Source: Pseudomonadota bacterium (GTDB taxonomy: Bacteria; Pseudomonadota; Alphaproteobacteria; Rhizobiales; Rhizobiaceae). Taken from it: DNA of 64,000 nucleotides. Under the pieces are notes generated by a model, which worked only from the letters and a program-made list of their open reading frames with translations, was not told where the DNA came from and ran no database searches. Below, piece by piece: positions 21,001-29,556 of this stretch (position 1 is the stretch's first letter; the number at the start of each line of letters is the position of its first letter). The stretch is taken from positions 16,458 through 80,457 of the forward strand of contig JAEYRU010000112.1 of assembly GCA_023435335.1 (NCBI GenBank). The letters are read 5' to 3'. The translations under genes and the position numbers were made by a program.

Positions 21001-22204
21001 TCTCCTGCAGCCGCGACTGTACGTAGGTCTCCCACTCTTCGTCGGAGGACTCGTAGATTCCGTTGTGACGGTTCACGTCCATCAGTGCACGGAAGTGGCT
21101 CCCCACCGCGACGTCGTCGGGTGTGACCTTCCAGATCGAATAGAAGGCGCGATTGATGATCTCCGCCTTGAGGTCGGCATCGAGGATGACGACCCCCATG
21201 CGCATGATGTCGATCGTGCGCGCCAGATCCGACAGCAGCAGCTCGCTGGCTGCCTTCGCCCGCCCGAGCTCCTCCTCGCGCCGCTTCAGGTCCGAGATGT
21301 CGGTGCCTATGCCGATCGTGCCGCCGTCTTCGGTGCGGATTTCGCGGTGCATGCAGAACCGCCCGTCCCCGAACCCGATCACCTGTTCCCACTGGGTCTC
21401 GTTGCGGCGCTTGGCGATCACACTGTCGCGCCATTCCTGGGCGGAGATGTCCCCCGTGATGAACACGCCGCGGCGCAGGCCCTCGTCGATCAGCGTCTCG
21501 AAGCCGATACCGGGGCGGATCACATCCTCCAGCCCGCCATACATGTCGACCATGGCGTCGTTGTACAGAACCAGCTTGTCGTCGGCGTCGTAGTAACTGA
21601 ACGCGTCGTGCATGGCGTTGAGCGCCGCCATGAGCTGTTCGGCGTGGCTCCTGCCTGCGTTGGCGTCGTGGACGAGACGCTCACGGCTTTCCTTGAGGGA
21701 CAACGCCCGCCGCGTCTCCCTCAATTCGTCGAGCGCCTCCACCATCGCGGTGACGTTTCGCCCGCTGCCGGTGTAGCCGGCGAAATCTCCGTGTTCGTCG
21801 AAGCGCGGAAAGCCCGAGACGCTCACCCACCGGCAATTGTCGGTCGGCTTCGCGACTTCGTAGATGAAGTCGCGAAACGGTCGGCGCGCCTCCAGGTCGG
21901 CGATATGGGCTTCATACTGCTTGTTGTGCTTTGCCGTGGCCGCGAAGAAATCGAACCAGGACTTGCCGATCGCGCGGGCGGGCTTCAGCCCGGTCGCGGC
22001 CTCGATGGACTCGGAGAAGTATACGAACCGGTGGTCACTATCGTTCTGCCAGATCCAGTCAGAGCTGGAATCGACCAGTTGCTCAAGTTCGCGCACACTG
22101 AATTGCACATGCGAAGGGTCCGGCACGGCGGCGTTCGCCCCGATGTCGTCATCCCCCTGCACGGCCGCTGCCTTCGCGGCCGGCATCCCTCCTGCACCGG
22201 TCAT
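18008..22204 (-). CDS. Cytosolic multi-PAS hybrid histidine kinase with two receiver domains
   Basis: About 1398 residues. No membrane segment is visible, so the signal is probably intracellular. The first 850 residues hold about six PAS-type modules, separated by repeated D-I-[ST]-[ED]-[LM]-K-[RE]-[RE]-E linkers. Then HisKA with the phospho-His in NMSHEIRTPMNG (about 863), a HATPase with NLLGNAVKF, DTGIGIP and GTGLGL boxes, and two receivers with phospho-Asp in ILDYQMPG (about 1152) and LMDVSMPG (about 1319). No HPt domain, so an external phosphotransferase is needed. Start uncertain: ATG 22204 has GGAGG 12 bases upstream; ATG 22258 has none. Confidence 0.9.
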   Translation of the reverse strand: MTGAGGMPAAKAAAVQGDDDIGANAAVPDPSHVQFSVRELEQLVDSSSDWIWQNDSDHRFVYFSESIEAATGLKPARAIGKSWFDFFAATAKHNKQYEAHIADLEARRPFRDFIYEVAKPTDNCRWVSVSGFPRFDEHGDFAGYTGSGRNVTAMVEALDELRETRRALSLKESRERLVHDANAGRSHAEQLMAALNAMHDAFSYYDADDKLVLYNDAMVDMYGGLEDVIRPGIGFETLIDEGLRRGVFITGDISAQEWRDSVIAKRRNETQWEQVIGFGDGRFCMHREIRTEDGGTIGIGTDISDLKRREEELGRAKAASELLLSDLARTIDIMRMGVVILDADLKAEIINRAFYSIWKVTPDDVAVGSHFRALMDVNRHNGIYESSDEEWETYVQSRLQEIRDGDVPPREFRRADGCTMIYSVTSLSGGKRLISYYDITEMKEREAQLGHALEQAKLADAVINSVADPIFVKDENLDFVLVNKAFASYFGVEAEAMLGRKARDFVSPAEAEAFEANERSVLETGDPFELEEEYELEGSQGARMVRKNKVKTSDDKSYVACTIFDVTELKRRAKEAQDARAQLESVLDSLPAGVIIYDRNDRFVSGNRLIREGLPALSEAMQPGRPIRDAVEAAHRAGYFRKSGDPKLDALYDTNPEAWVEEYLKRYHVSHAESERQSLNGGWQKVIDSRTPDGFFVGVRIDITEIKEREAALRESMRENEVFRNLIDNVPVAIYAKKPDLRLMYVNKGWCDLTGYSEQEALGKTDEEVFGHQGEALMNADRDVLEHGKMIELEEVIVHPDGSTRHQMARKGAFTATDGSLYLIGSTTDITELKRREAELEEARKKAILADRAKSEFLANMSHEIRTPMNGVLGMAELMSRTELDSKQRTFIDIIMKSGNALLTIINDILDFSKIDAGQLVLDPAPFNLTEAIEDVATLVSTRAKEKDLELIVRVEPGLHHTFIGDVGRIRQIITNLLGNAVKFTDTGHVLVEVTGEDVGTATRLKISVHDTGIGIPADKLQLVFDKFSQVDASSTRRHEGTGLGLAITSRLVDLMGGTLGVESVEGEGSTFWFDVELEHTGKPDVERITPMDVTGARVLIVDDNAVNRAILSEQMISWRFDACAAESGPVGIEVLKAAASFGVAVDCVILDYQMPGMTGAEAARIIRSTKGISDVPIVMLTSVDQSMTNAHYRDLAIDAQLIKPVRSSLLLETLVAAIQKRRARAGTVTPIVPRPTEPMPARPSGSRPVPAAPATAEKPAQPAAAAGIDILVAEDNEVNQLVFTQILSETSFRYHIVGNGQLAVEAYREKQPTMILMDVSMPGMNGLEATAAIRELEAQSGGHVPIVGVTAHALKGDRERCIEAGMDDYLSKPISPKALLEKVETWMAGAGAARKTG

Positions 22205-22340
22205 CGACAATGCGAACCTCCCCGCGGATCTGCGCTGGGAAGTCTGCCGGACAAGCATTAACGTTTAACTAAGCATAACGGCATTCTGCCCAAGTGTTGG
22301 GCAGTCGCCCGCCGGGCGGGCGGCGCGTCAGGGGAAGGGT

Positions 22341-22415
22341 TGGTACGCCCACGGGGAATCGAACCCCGGTTTGCGCCGTGAGAGGGCGCCGTCCTGACCG
22401 CTAGACGATGGGCGC
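22341..22415 (-). tRNA. tRNA-Glu (CTC anticodon)
   Basis: Reading the minus strand, a complete cloverleaf: acceptor GCGCCCA pairing with TGGGCGT, D-arm GTCTAGCGGTCAGGAC, anticodon arm GCGCC-CTCTCAC-GGCGC with CTC in the middle of the loop, T-arm CGGGG-TTCGATT-CCCCG, discriminator A and an encoded CCA. No direct repeat of its 3' end was noticed nearby, so no sign of an integrated element. Confidence 0.95.
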
Positions 22416-22489
22416 GGAACCAAGCCGGCCCGGATATAAGCTGGAATTTTCGCGATTGCAACCGCCTGTCCGGAGCACGTCCGGATTCA

Positions 22490-22879
22490 TCAGGCTTTCT
22501 GGATCAGGTCCCACGGATTGCCGTAAAGGTCGCAAAACACCGCGACCGTTCCGTAGGGCTCATGCCGCGGCGCTTCGCGAAAGACCACGCCCCTGCGCTT
22601 CATCTCCGCGTAGTCGCGCGCGAAGTCGTCGGTTTCGAGAAAAAGGAAAACGCGGCCGCCCGCCTGCTTGCCGACCACCGCAGACTGTTGCGGGCTCGCT
22701 GCGCGGGCCAGCAGGAGGCGCGTCGTGCTGCCCGTCTCCGGCGCCACGACGACCCAGCGCTTGCCGCCGCCCAGTTCGGTATCCTCGACCAGCTTGAAAC
22801 CGAGCTTCTGCGTGTACCAGGCGACCGCCTCGTCATAGTCGGCGACGACGATGCTGACCATGCCGATCGCGCGCGCCAT
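22490..22879 (-). CDS. VOC (glyoxalase/bleomycin resistance) family protein
   Basis: 129-residue single-module VOC protein. It has the beta-alpha-beta-beta-beta pattern twice (GMVSIVVADYDEAVAWYTQKLGFKL at the start, FLETDDFARDYAEMKRRGV in the second half) and ends GTVAVFCDLYGNPWDLIQ. Likely a metal-dependent lyase, isomerase or binding protein; substrate unknown. It follows the upstream single-pass membrane protein gene by 11 bases and probably shares its transcript. Confidence 0.85.
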   Translation of the reverse strand: MARAIGMVSIVVADYDEAVAWYTQKLGFKLVEDTELGGGKRWVVVAPETGSTTRLLLARAASPQQSAVVGKQAGGRVFLFLETDDFARDYAEMKRRGVVFREAPRHEPYGTVAVFCDLYGNPWDLIQKA

Positions 22880-22890
22880 CGTCCCGCTCT

Positions 22891-23280
22891 TCAGGGTTGT
22901 CCGGCGCCGATGTCGAAACGGCCGATCATCCGCTGCTGCGCCATGTCGTAGACGAGGATCGCCCGCCCGCCGCCGGCTAGCACGACGTCCAGCGTCAGCC
23001 GGTCCCCGGAGACGGCATGCGAATTGAGACGCGCCCCTTCCGGCAGAGCGATACGCCCCTCGACAATGCCTTCGCCGCCCGTCACGAGGCTGCCCGACGC
23101 CTGCTCGACAGGAGGCGTAGAGACGTTCATCCGGTAGACAAGCGCTACCGCCACGGCCATAAGCGCCAGGAAAAGGATGCCCAGATTGATGGCAATGAAA
23201 CGCACGAGCCTGCGCCGCACCCGCTCCACTGCGGGGTCGAGCGGCTTGTCTTCGCGGTCGTCGTCCGGGGGTCTCGTCAT
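22891..23280 (-). CDS. Single-pass inner-membrane protein, DUF6476-like
   Basis: 129 residues: charged cytosolic N-terminus (about 30 residues), one membrane segment (FIAINLGILFLALMAVAVAL, about 28-47), and a periplasmic beta-rich domain of 80 residues ending RAILVYDMAQQRMIGRFDI. It resembles small alphaproteobacterial proteins grouped as DUF6476, but I am unsure. Start at ATG 23280 with GGAAG upstream; it diverges from rluD, whose start is 20 bases away, so the promoters overlap the coding regions. Confidence 0.65.
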   Translation of the reverse strand: MTRPPDDDREDKPLDPAVERVRRRLVRFIAINLGILFLALMAVAVALVYRMNVSTPPVEQASGSLVTGGEGIVEGRIALPEGARLNSHAVSGDRLTLDVVLAGGGRAILVYDMAQQRMIGRFDIGAGQP

Positions 23281-23300
23281 CTCGGCTTCCGGTTTGGGCA

Positions 23301-24329
23301 ATGAGCGCTCCTGATAGCCAAGCGACGGTCGCATTGAAAGAGCTTTGGACCGAAGCCGACGCCGCGGGCAACCGGCTCGATCAGTGGCTCGCGGCCGCGC
23401 TGGGGGACGAGTTTTCGCGCAATCGCGTGCAGGCGCTGATCCGCGAGGGCGCCGTATCGGTTGACGGCGCGCCCGTCGGCGAGGCGAAACACAAGCTCGC
23501 GGCCGGCAGCCGCGTGACGGTGGCGCTGCCCGAACCGGCGCCGCCCGTGCCGCAGGGCGAGGAGATTGCGCTCGATGTCCTCTACGAGGACGAGCATCTG
23601 CTCGTCCTCGACAAGCCGGCCGGCCTCGTCGTCCATCCCGGCGCCGGAAACTGGACCGGCACGCTGGTCAATGCGCTGATCCACCATTGCGGCGATTCCC
23701 TGTCGGGTATCGGCGGCGTCCGGCGGCCCGGCATCGTCCACAGGCTGGACAAGGATACGACCGGCGTGATGGTGGTCGCCAAGAACGATCAGGCGCACCG
23801 CGCGCTGTCGGAGGACTTTGCCGACCACGGCCGCTCGGGCAGTCTCGAGCGGGCCTACCTGGCGCTGGTGTGGGGCTCGCCGTCTCGCGTGACAGGGACC
23901 GTCGATGCGCCGCTTGGGCGCGCGGCTGATCGTACGCGCCGCGCCGTTGTGCGCGAGGGAACCCCAGATGCACGCCACGCGGTCACGCATTTCACGGTGC
24001 GCGAGCGTTTCGGGGACGACGGCAAGGAAGGTCCGCTCGCCGCGCTGGTCGAATGCCGTCTGGAAACCGGCCGCACGCATCAGATCCGGGTCCATATGGC
24101 CTATATCGGCCACCCGCTGGTCGGCGACCAGGACTACGGACGCGCCTTCCGCACCAAGGCGAACCGGCTGCCCGACCATCTGCGCGACCGAGTGCTGGCT
24201 TTCCCTCGACAGGCGCTGCATGCCTATCTTCTGGCGTTCGAGCACCCCGTCACCGGGGCCGCGATGCGTTTCGAAGCGCCGCTTCCGCCGGATTTGGCGG
24301 AACTTCTCGACGGATTCCGCAGTTTGTGA
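23301..24329 (+). CDS. rluD: RluA/RluD-family 23S rRNA pseudouridine synthase
   Basis: 342 residues. An S4 RNA-binding domain (GNRLDQWLAAALGDEFSRNRVQALIREGAV, about 23-52) precedes the synthase domain with catalytic Asp150 in HRLDKDTTG and the LVECRLETGRTHQIRVHM block. The layout is that of RluD, which makes pseudouridines in helix 69 of 23S rRNA and supports ribosome assembly; RluC is the alternative, but the rluD-rpoH neighbourhood is usual in rhizobia. Followed after 198 bases by rpoH. Confidence 0.88.
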   Translation: MSAPDSQATVALKELWTEADAAGNRLDQWLAAALGDEFSRNRVQALIREGAVSVDGAPVGEAKHKLAAGSRVTVALPEPAPPVPQGEEIALDVLYEDEHLLVLDKPAGLVVHPGAGNWTGTLVNALIHHCGDSLSGIGGVRRPGIVHRLDKDTTGVMVVAKNDQAHRALSEDFADHGRSGSLERAYLALVWGSPSRVTGTVDAPLGRAADRTRRAVVREGTPDARHAVTHFTVRERFGDDGKEGPLAALVECRLETGRTHQIRVHMAYIGHPLVGDQDYGRAFRTKANRLPDHLRDRVLAFPRQALHAYLLAFEHPVTGAAMRFEAPLPPDLAELLDGFRSL

Positions 24330-24527
24330 TATAGAATGATTGGAACGCATTGCTGGCCATGTGGCCCAGCGTTCACATGCGCGTGACATACCGTTTCACG
24401 CTGCAAGGTATCGTGTATTCGCCACAAACGTTCCTATATTACATCACGGGCGCGAAGCGCCTTAGGCGGTCGCGTCCCACTGACCCGCCTCCAGCAGGGG
24501 GTTATCGGACATAAAGGAGGGTGCTTT

Positions 24528-25436
24528 ATGGCCCAGACACTACCGAGTATCGTTTCCGGAGAAGGCGGTCTCTCCCGCTATCTTGAGGAGATCCGCAGAT
24601 TTCCGATGCTGCAGCCGCAGGAAGAGTACATGCTCGCCAAGCGGTTCGCGGAGCATCAGGATCCCCAGGCAGCGCACAAGCTGGTAACGAGCCACCTGCG
24701 GCTCGTGGCCAAGATTGCCATGGGCTATCGCGGTTATGGCCTGCCGATCGGCGAGGTTATTTCCGAGGGTAACGTCGGCCTGATGCAGGCAGTCAAGAAA
24801 TTCGAGCCGGAGCGCGGCTTCCGCCTGGCCACTTACGCCATGTGGTGGATCAAGGCCGCCATCCAGGAGTATATCCTGCGCTCGTGGAGCCTCGTTAAGA
24901 TGGGTACCACGGCTAATCAGAAGCGGCTCTTCTTCAACCTGCGCAAAGTGAAGGGGAAGATTCAGGCGCTCGAAGAGGGCGACTTGAAGCCCGAGCAGAT
25001 AGCCGAGATCGCGACGCGCCTGAACGTGAGCGAGGAAGAGGTCATCTCGATGAACCGCCGGCTTTCCGGCGACGCGTCGCTGAATGCCCCCATCCGAGCG
25101 AGCGAAGGCGAATCCGGCGAATGGCAGGACTGGCTCGTCGACGACCATGACAGCCAGGAAGCCATGCTCATCGAGCAGGATGAACTCGACAATCGTCGCA
25201 AGATGCTCTCGGGCGCCCTGTCGGTGCTCAACGAACGCGAGCGGCGCATCTTCGAGGCGCGCCGGCTCTCCGACGAGCCGATGACCCTCGAGGAATTGTC
25301 GGGCGAGTTCGACATCAGTCGCGAGCGTGTGCGCCAGATCGAGGTGCGCGCCTTCGAGAAGGTGCAGGATGCGGTGATGGCCGCTGCAAAGAAGCAGGCG
25401 CAGGCGTTGCGCACCATCGAGGCCGAACCCGCGTAA
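24528..25436 (+). CDS. rpoH: Heat-shock sigma factor RpoH (sigma-32)
   Basis: 302-residue sigma-70-family factor directing RNA polymerase to chaperone and protease genes. Region 2 is intact (GYRGYGLPIGEVISEGNVGLMQAVKKFEP, FRLATYAMWWIKAAI), the RpoH box QKRLFFNLRK is at 131-140, and region 4 ends in the HTH ERVRQIEVRAFEKVQ. AAAGGAGGG precedes ATG 24528. The 198-base leader after rluD contains a weak hairpin (24352-24370) but I could not identify a thermosensor or a convincing promoter. FtsH, the usual protease of RpoH, is also encoded in this window. Confidence 0.97.
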   Translation: MAQTLPSIVSGEGGLSRYLEEIRRFPMLQPQEEYMLAKRFAEHQDPQAAHKLVTSHLRLVAKIAMGYRGYGLPIGEVISEGNVGLMQAVKKFEPERGFRLATYAMWWIKAAIQEYILRSWSLVKMGTTANQKRLFFNLRKVKGKIQALEEGDLKPEQIAEIATRLNVSEEEVISMNRRLSGDASLNAPIRASEGESGEWQDWLVDDHDSQEAMLIEQDELDNRRKMLSGALSVLNERERRIFEARRLSDEPMTLEELSGEFDISRERVRQIEVRAFEKVQDAVMAAAKKQAQALRTIEAEPA

Positions 25437-25461
25437 ACCTACGGACCCGCTCCGAGAAACG

Positions 25462-25494
25462 AAACGGCCGCCCCGTCCCCGGAGCGGCCGTTTT
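25462..25494 (+). terminator. Intrinsic terminator after rpoH
   Basis: AAACGGCCGC and its complement GCGGCCGTTT enclose a 12-base loop and are followed by TTTTCTT, 26 bases after the rpoH stop. The A-rich 5' flank allows use from the opposite strand as well. Confidence 0.85.
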
Positions 25495-25515
25495 CTTGTC
25501 CAGTAGGACGGGGGC

Positions 25516-27072
25516 TCAGCCGCTGGACGCGTTGCGCCAAGCCTGTATCGCCTCTTGGAAGACGCGGTCGCCGGGCACGCCCTTCTCCATCGTCACCAGC
25601 GCCCGCCGACCCGACCGGTACACGATCGGGATGTCGATCCAGCTCTGCCGCAACAGCAACTGCGTGTTCGTCTCCAGTTCCGCCGGCCCGTCGCTCAACG
25701 CAACGAGGAAATAGCCGTCGGCGATCTTGGCGGGAATGCCGATGAGCGGGTTGCCAGCCGCCGCCTCCGAGTTCTTCAGCGCAATCCTCAGTACATTGTC
25801 GATCCCGCCGCCCTCGAAGGTGCCCGAAGTCAGGAAGATCATCTCGACGATATGGCTTGCCGGCAGCGACTTGTCGCCGTTGCGCCGGATCGTCATCCTC
25901 AGTTGGAGGTCCTTGCTGGGAACCGTGACCTCGGCGCGGATCGCGGGTTCTGGCGGGAGGTCGCCGCCCGGCGATTCCTGCACCACCGACCAGACGGTAG
26001 ACCCCGTGTCGGCCGACCCCTGGGCAACGTTCGTGCGCTCCTCGTAGAAGATCGCCCGCTGCCCGACCGGCACCGGCTGCGCCGCCTCGGTGGCGGGTTG
26101 CGGGGCCGCGGCCTGTTCGCCACTGGTTGCCGCTGCCGCAGGTGTTTCCTCTTCGCCGCTCTGGGTAGCGGCGGCCATGGAAGTCCCTTCACCCACCGAA
26201 GCAACGCCCTCCGCCGGGCCGTCGTCGACCTCCTGCCCGTCCGGAGTAAGCCGCTGGGTAAATTTCGTCACGTCCTCCTGAACCGGGCGGGCGGCGGCTT
26301 CCGGTGCGGCCACCTCCTCCGCCTCCTCGGGCTCGGCCGGTACGGCTGCGATTTCGGTTTCCGCCTCGGCCGGCGCGGGGTCTTCGGCCACCGTCGTACC
26401 ACCAAGGCCCAGCATCGCGCTGAACTCGGCGCGGTTAACCCAGATCCCGTACCCCGCGGCGGCCACGATGACGATCGCAATCATGGCGGCGATCAGGCCC
26501 CCACTGATGCGCCGCCGGTTGTCGCCGAGCGCGCCGTCTCCGGTGTCGTCACCTACTGGCCGGTCGCCGGCAAGCCGATCAACGAGCGCCGCCTCGCGTC
26601 GCGGCACCGGTGCGATCGGGGTCAAGGCCTCGTCCGCGGCCAGGCCGTTTCCATTCGCTGCGGGCCGCTCGTCCTCGCCGGGGCCGTAGCCGCGGCCTGG
26701 CTCGCTGGAAGCCCGGATCAGGTCGTCGGGCGAACCCGGCGCGGCAGGCTCTATCCTGGCAAAGACCGGCGCTTCATCGGAGATTCCGGGAATTGCCGGT
26801 TCCGGTTCCACCTGCCCGAGCCCCGCCAGGACCATCTCGAAATCGTCCGATGCGGTCGCCTCAACCGCGTAGCTCGCCTCCACTGCGGCGATCGCGTCCT
26901 CGAGCGCCTTGTGCTGGCGATCCACCACGATGCGCGAGGGTGGCGGCTGGATCGCGCTGAGCTTGGCGGCAACCGTTTCGCGCGCCTTGCGATAGACCTT
27001 TTCGCGCATGGCCGGCGAGTTGTCGCTCAGTCCTTCGATGGTCTTTTTCAGTACGGCGACGAAATCTGCCAT
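25516..27072 (-). CDS. Conserved hypothetical membrane protein between rpoH and purA
   Basis: 518 residues, unknown function. Cytosolic N-terminal helical part (ADFVAVLKKTIEGLSDNSPAMREKVYRKARETV, recalling small dimeric helices), a long Pro/Ala/Glu-rich linker, one membrane segment at about 190-211 (GGLIAAMIAIVIVAAAGYGI), a second low-complexity Ala/Glu linker, then a folded C-terminal domain of roughly 170 residues from RAIFYEERTN to the end. Topology suggests that domain is periplasmic. Located 65 bases after purA on the same strand. The rpoH-this gene-purA order is, to my knowledge, usual in rhizobia. Confidence 0.8.
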   Translation of the reverse strand: MADFVAVLKKTIEGLSDNSPAMREKVYRKARETVAAKLSAIQPPPSRIVVDRQHKALEDAIAAVEASYAVEATASDDFEMVLAGLGQVEPEPAIPGISDEAPVFARIEPAAPGSPDDLIRASSEPGRGYGPGEDERPAANGNGLAADEALTPIAPVPRREAALVDRLAGDRPVGDDTGDGALGDNRRRISGGLIAAMIAIVIVAAAGYGIWVNRAEFSAMLGLGGTTVAEDPAPAEAETEIAAVPAEPEEAEEVAAPEAAARPVQEDVTKFTQRLTPDGQEVDDGPAEGVASVGEGTSMAAATQSGEEETPAAAATSGEQAAAPQPATEAAQPVPVGQRAIFYEERTNVAQGSADTGSTVWSVVQESPGGDLPPEPAIRAEVTVPSKDLQLRMTIRRNGDKSLPASHIVEMIFLTSGTFEGGGIDNVLRIALKNSEAAAGNPLIGIPAKIADGYFLVALSDGPAELETNTQLLLRQSWIDIPIVYRSGRRALVTMEKGVPGDRVFQEAIQAWRNASSG

Positions 27073-27137
27073 TCTCTATTCACCTGTGCTCCAGCGCGCC
27101 CGCCGATTCTCCTGAAGCTCCGCAAGCGGGCGCGAGC

Positions 27138-28436
27138 CTAGTCTTGAAAGGGGTCGGTCACAAGTATCGTGTCGTCCCGCTCGGGGCTGGTGGAAAGCAG
27201 CGCCACCGGCGCGCCGATAAGCTCTTCGACATAGCGAACGTACTTCACCGCCTGGGCCGGCAACTCGCCCCAGCTGCGGGCGCCTGCGGTGCTGTCCTTC
27301 CACCCTTCCAGCGTCTCGTAGATCGGCTCGACCCGCGCCTGCGCCGCCTGGCTGGCCGGCAGGTAGTCGACCGTCTGCCCGTCCAGCCGATAGCCGGTGC
27401 AGACCTTGATCTCGTCCAGCCCGTCGAGGACGTCGAGCTTGGTGAGCGCGATCCCGTCGATGCCGTTCACCGCCACCGCTTGACGGACCAGGACAGCGTC
27501 GAACCATCCGCAGCGGCGCTTCCTGCCGGTGACCGTACCGAATTCGTGGCCACGGCTACCGAGAAACTCGCCTACCTCGTTGTCCTGCTCGGTCGGGAAG
27601 GGCCCTTCGCCGACGCGCGTCGTGTACGCCTTGGTGATACCCAGCACGTAGCCGATGGAGCCGGGCCCGACGCCGGAGCCGGGGGCCGCCTGCCCGGCCA
27701 CGGTGTTCGACGAGGTCACGAACGGATAGGTCCCGTGGTCGATGTCGAGCAGCGTCCCCTGTGCGCCTTCGAAAAGGATTCGGCTGCCGCCGCGCCTGGC
27801 GTCATCAAGGATCTTCCAGACCCGGTCCATGTAAGGCAGCACATCGTCGGCCACCGACGTCAGTTCTTCCATGATGGTCCCATGCGCGACCTCGCCATGT
27901 CCAAGCCCGCGCCGCAGGGCATTGTGGTGCGTCAGCAGCCGGTCGACCTTCGCGGCCAGCGTATCCGGGTCGGCGAGGTCCATCACCCGGATGGCCCGCC
28001 GCCCCACCTTGTCCTCATAGGCCGGACCGATGCCTCTGCGGGTGGTGCCGATCTTGGTGCCCGAATTTGAGGCGGCATCCTCGCGGAAAGCGTCGAGCTC
28101 GCGGTGCAGCGACAGGATAAGGGCTGTGTTTTCGGCGATTTTCAGGCGATCGGGCCCGATTTCGACCCCCAGTTCCCTGATCCGCGAAAGCTCCGCCACG
28201 AATGCGTGCGGATCGAATACCACGCCGTTGCCTATGATCGAGAGCTTGCCTGGCCGCACCACGCCGGAGGGGAGCAGCGAGAGCTTGTAGACCTTCCCGT
28301 CGACGACGAGCGTGTGGCCGGCATTGTGCCCGCCCTGAAAGCGCACGACCACGTCGGCGCGTTCCGACAGCCAGTCGACGATCTTGCCCTTGCCTTCGTC
28401 GCCCCATTGCGAGCCGACGACCACCACATTCGCCAT
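27138..28436 (-). CDS. purA: Adenylosuccinate synthetase PurA
   Basis: First committed step from IMP to AMP: GTP-dependent ligation of aspartate to IMP. 432 residues. The P-loop [11 protein letters not shown] (8-18), the [13 protein letters not shown] loop, [14 protein letters not shown], and the [13 protein letters not shown] and GERD-type C-terminal segments are all present. It lies upstream of the hypothetical membrane protein gene and diverges from a DMT transporter over 220 bases in which I saw no further feature. Confidence 0.97.
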   Translation of the reverse strand: MANVVVVGSQWGDEGKGKIVDWLSERADVVVRFQGGHNAGHTLVVDGKVYKLSLLPSGVVRPGKLSIIGNGVVFDPHAFVAELSRIRELGVEIGPDRLKIAENTALILSLHRELDAFREDAASNSGTKIGTTRRGIGPAYEDKVGRRAIRVMDLADPDTLAAKVDRLLTHHNALRRGLGHGEVAHGTIMEELTSVADDVLPYMDRVWKILDDARRGGSRILFEGAQGTLLDIDHGTYPFVTSSNTVAGQAAPGSGVGPGSIGYVLGITKAYTTRVGEGPFPTEQDNEVGEFLGSRGHEFGTVTGRKRRCGWFDAVLVRQAVAVNGIDGIALTKLDVLDGLDEIKVCTGYRLDGQTVDYLPASQAAQARVEPIYETLEGWKDSTAGARSWGELPAQAVKYVRYVEELIGAPVALLSTSPERDDTILVTDPFQD

Positions 28437-28656
28437 GAAGATGTTCTCCCGCGCGGCGGCCAGTGGGCCGCTCGAAACCCTGATATGACGGCCTCTATAA
28501 CGGTAGCCGGCAGGCTTCGCGACCCTTCTTTCCGGGCGTTTGGCCGCAAAGGCACAATAAATCGGCCGTTCGGAGCATTTACTTGCGCGCCCGCCTCCTC
28601 TACGCCGTGGACCCTCTCCGCCGGATACACGCCGGCAAAAGGACCAAATCCCGCCG

Positions 28657-29553
28657 ATGCACCGCCAGGCCTATGTGCTTCTGCTGCTGACGACGCTCTT
28701 CTGGGGCGCCAACGCCATCGCGGGAAAGCTGGCGATTGGGCACATCTCGCCGATGCTTCTCACCACGATCCGCTGGGCAATGGCCCTGGCCATCATGGCG
28801 GTGATCGGCTGGCGCCAGCTGCGCCAAGACTGGCCGGTGGTGCGGAGTCACCTCCTGCTGCTGGCGGCGCTGGGCGCAGTGGGATTCTCGCTGTTCAACG
28901 CGGCTATGTACAGCGCCCTGACCTTCACCTCGGCGATCAACGTGTCGATCGAGCAGGCCGGCCTGCCGATGGTGATCTTCCTCGCGAACTTCCTGCTCTT
29001 TTCCATGCGGGTGAGCTGGGCGCAGATGCTGGGCTTCGCGCTCTCCCTTGTCGGCATCGCGCTGACCGCCAGCCACGGCGACCTCTTCCGCCTCGCCCAG
29101 CTCGACGTGAACATGGGCGACGCGCTGATGATGCTCGCGCTGCTCTTCTACGGCGGCTACACGGTGGCGCTGCGCTACCGTCCGCCGATCTCGTGGCAAA
29201 GCATGATGCTGGTTCTGTCGGCCTCGGCACTGCTGACCTCGCTGCCCTTCGCCGCTTGGGAGGCCGCGACCGAGCGTGCGGTGTGGCCGGATATGACCGG
29301 ATGGGCGGTCGCCGCCTTCACCGCCATCTTCCCGTCGATCCTCAGCCAGAGCTTCTACATAAGGGGCGTGCAGCTCATCGGCCCCAACCGCGCCGGGCTG
29401 TTCATCAACCTCGTGCCGATCTTCGGGACCCTGCTCGCGATCCTGTTCCTCGGCGAGGCGTTCCACTCCTACCACGCGATCGCGATCGTTCTGGTGCTCG
29501 GAGGAATCTGGCTGGCTGAGCACAGCGGACGCAGGATGGCCGCCTCGCCGTGA
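28657..29553 (+). CDS. DMT family (EamA) transporter
   Basis: 298 residues with ten predicted membrane segments in two EamA repeats (first [19 protein letters not shown], second [19 protein letters not shown]). Drug/metabolite exporters of this type often move amino acids or nucleosides; substrate unknown. Divergent from purA; its stop is three bases from the stop of the MetE-like gene on the other strand. Confidence 0.88.
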   Translation: MHRQAYVLLLLTTLFWGANAIAGKLAIGHISPMLLTTIRWAMALAIMAVIGWRQLRQDWPVVRSHLLLLAALGAVGFSLFNAAMYSALTFTSAINVSIEQAGLPMVIFLANFLLFSMRVSWAQMLGFALSLVGIALTASHGDLFRLAQLDVNMGDALMMLALLFYGGYTVALRYRPPISWQSMMLVLSASALLTSLPFAAWEAATERAVWPDMTGWAVAAFTAIFPSILSQSFYIRGVQLIGPNRAGLFINLVPIFGTLLAILFLGEAFHSYHAIAIVLVLGGIWLAEHSGRRMAASP

Positions 29554-29556
29554 TCC

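Noticed and set aside
20852..22261. 469-codon plus-strand frame opposite the hybrid kinase
   Set aside because: Complement of clearly coding PAS domains; Arg/His/Gly-rich product without recognisable motifs.
22341..22415. Integrated element at tRNA-Glu
   Set aside because: No integrase, no repeated tRNA 3' end and ordinary chromosomal genes on both sides.
24330..24527. Thermosensor or sigma-32 promoter in the rpoH leader
   Set aside because: A weak hairpin at 24352-24370 and AT-rich TATATT near 24434 were seen, but no paired -35 element or fold covering the ribosome site.
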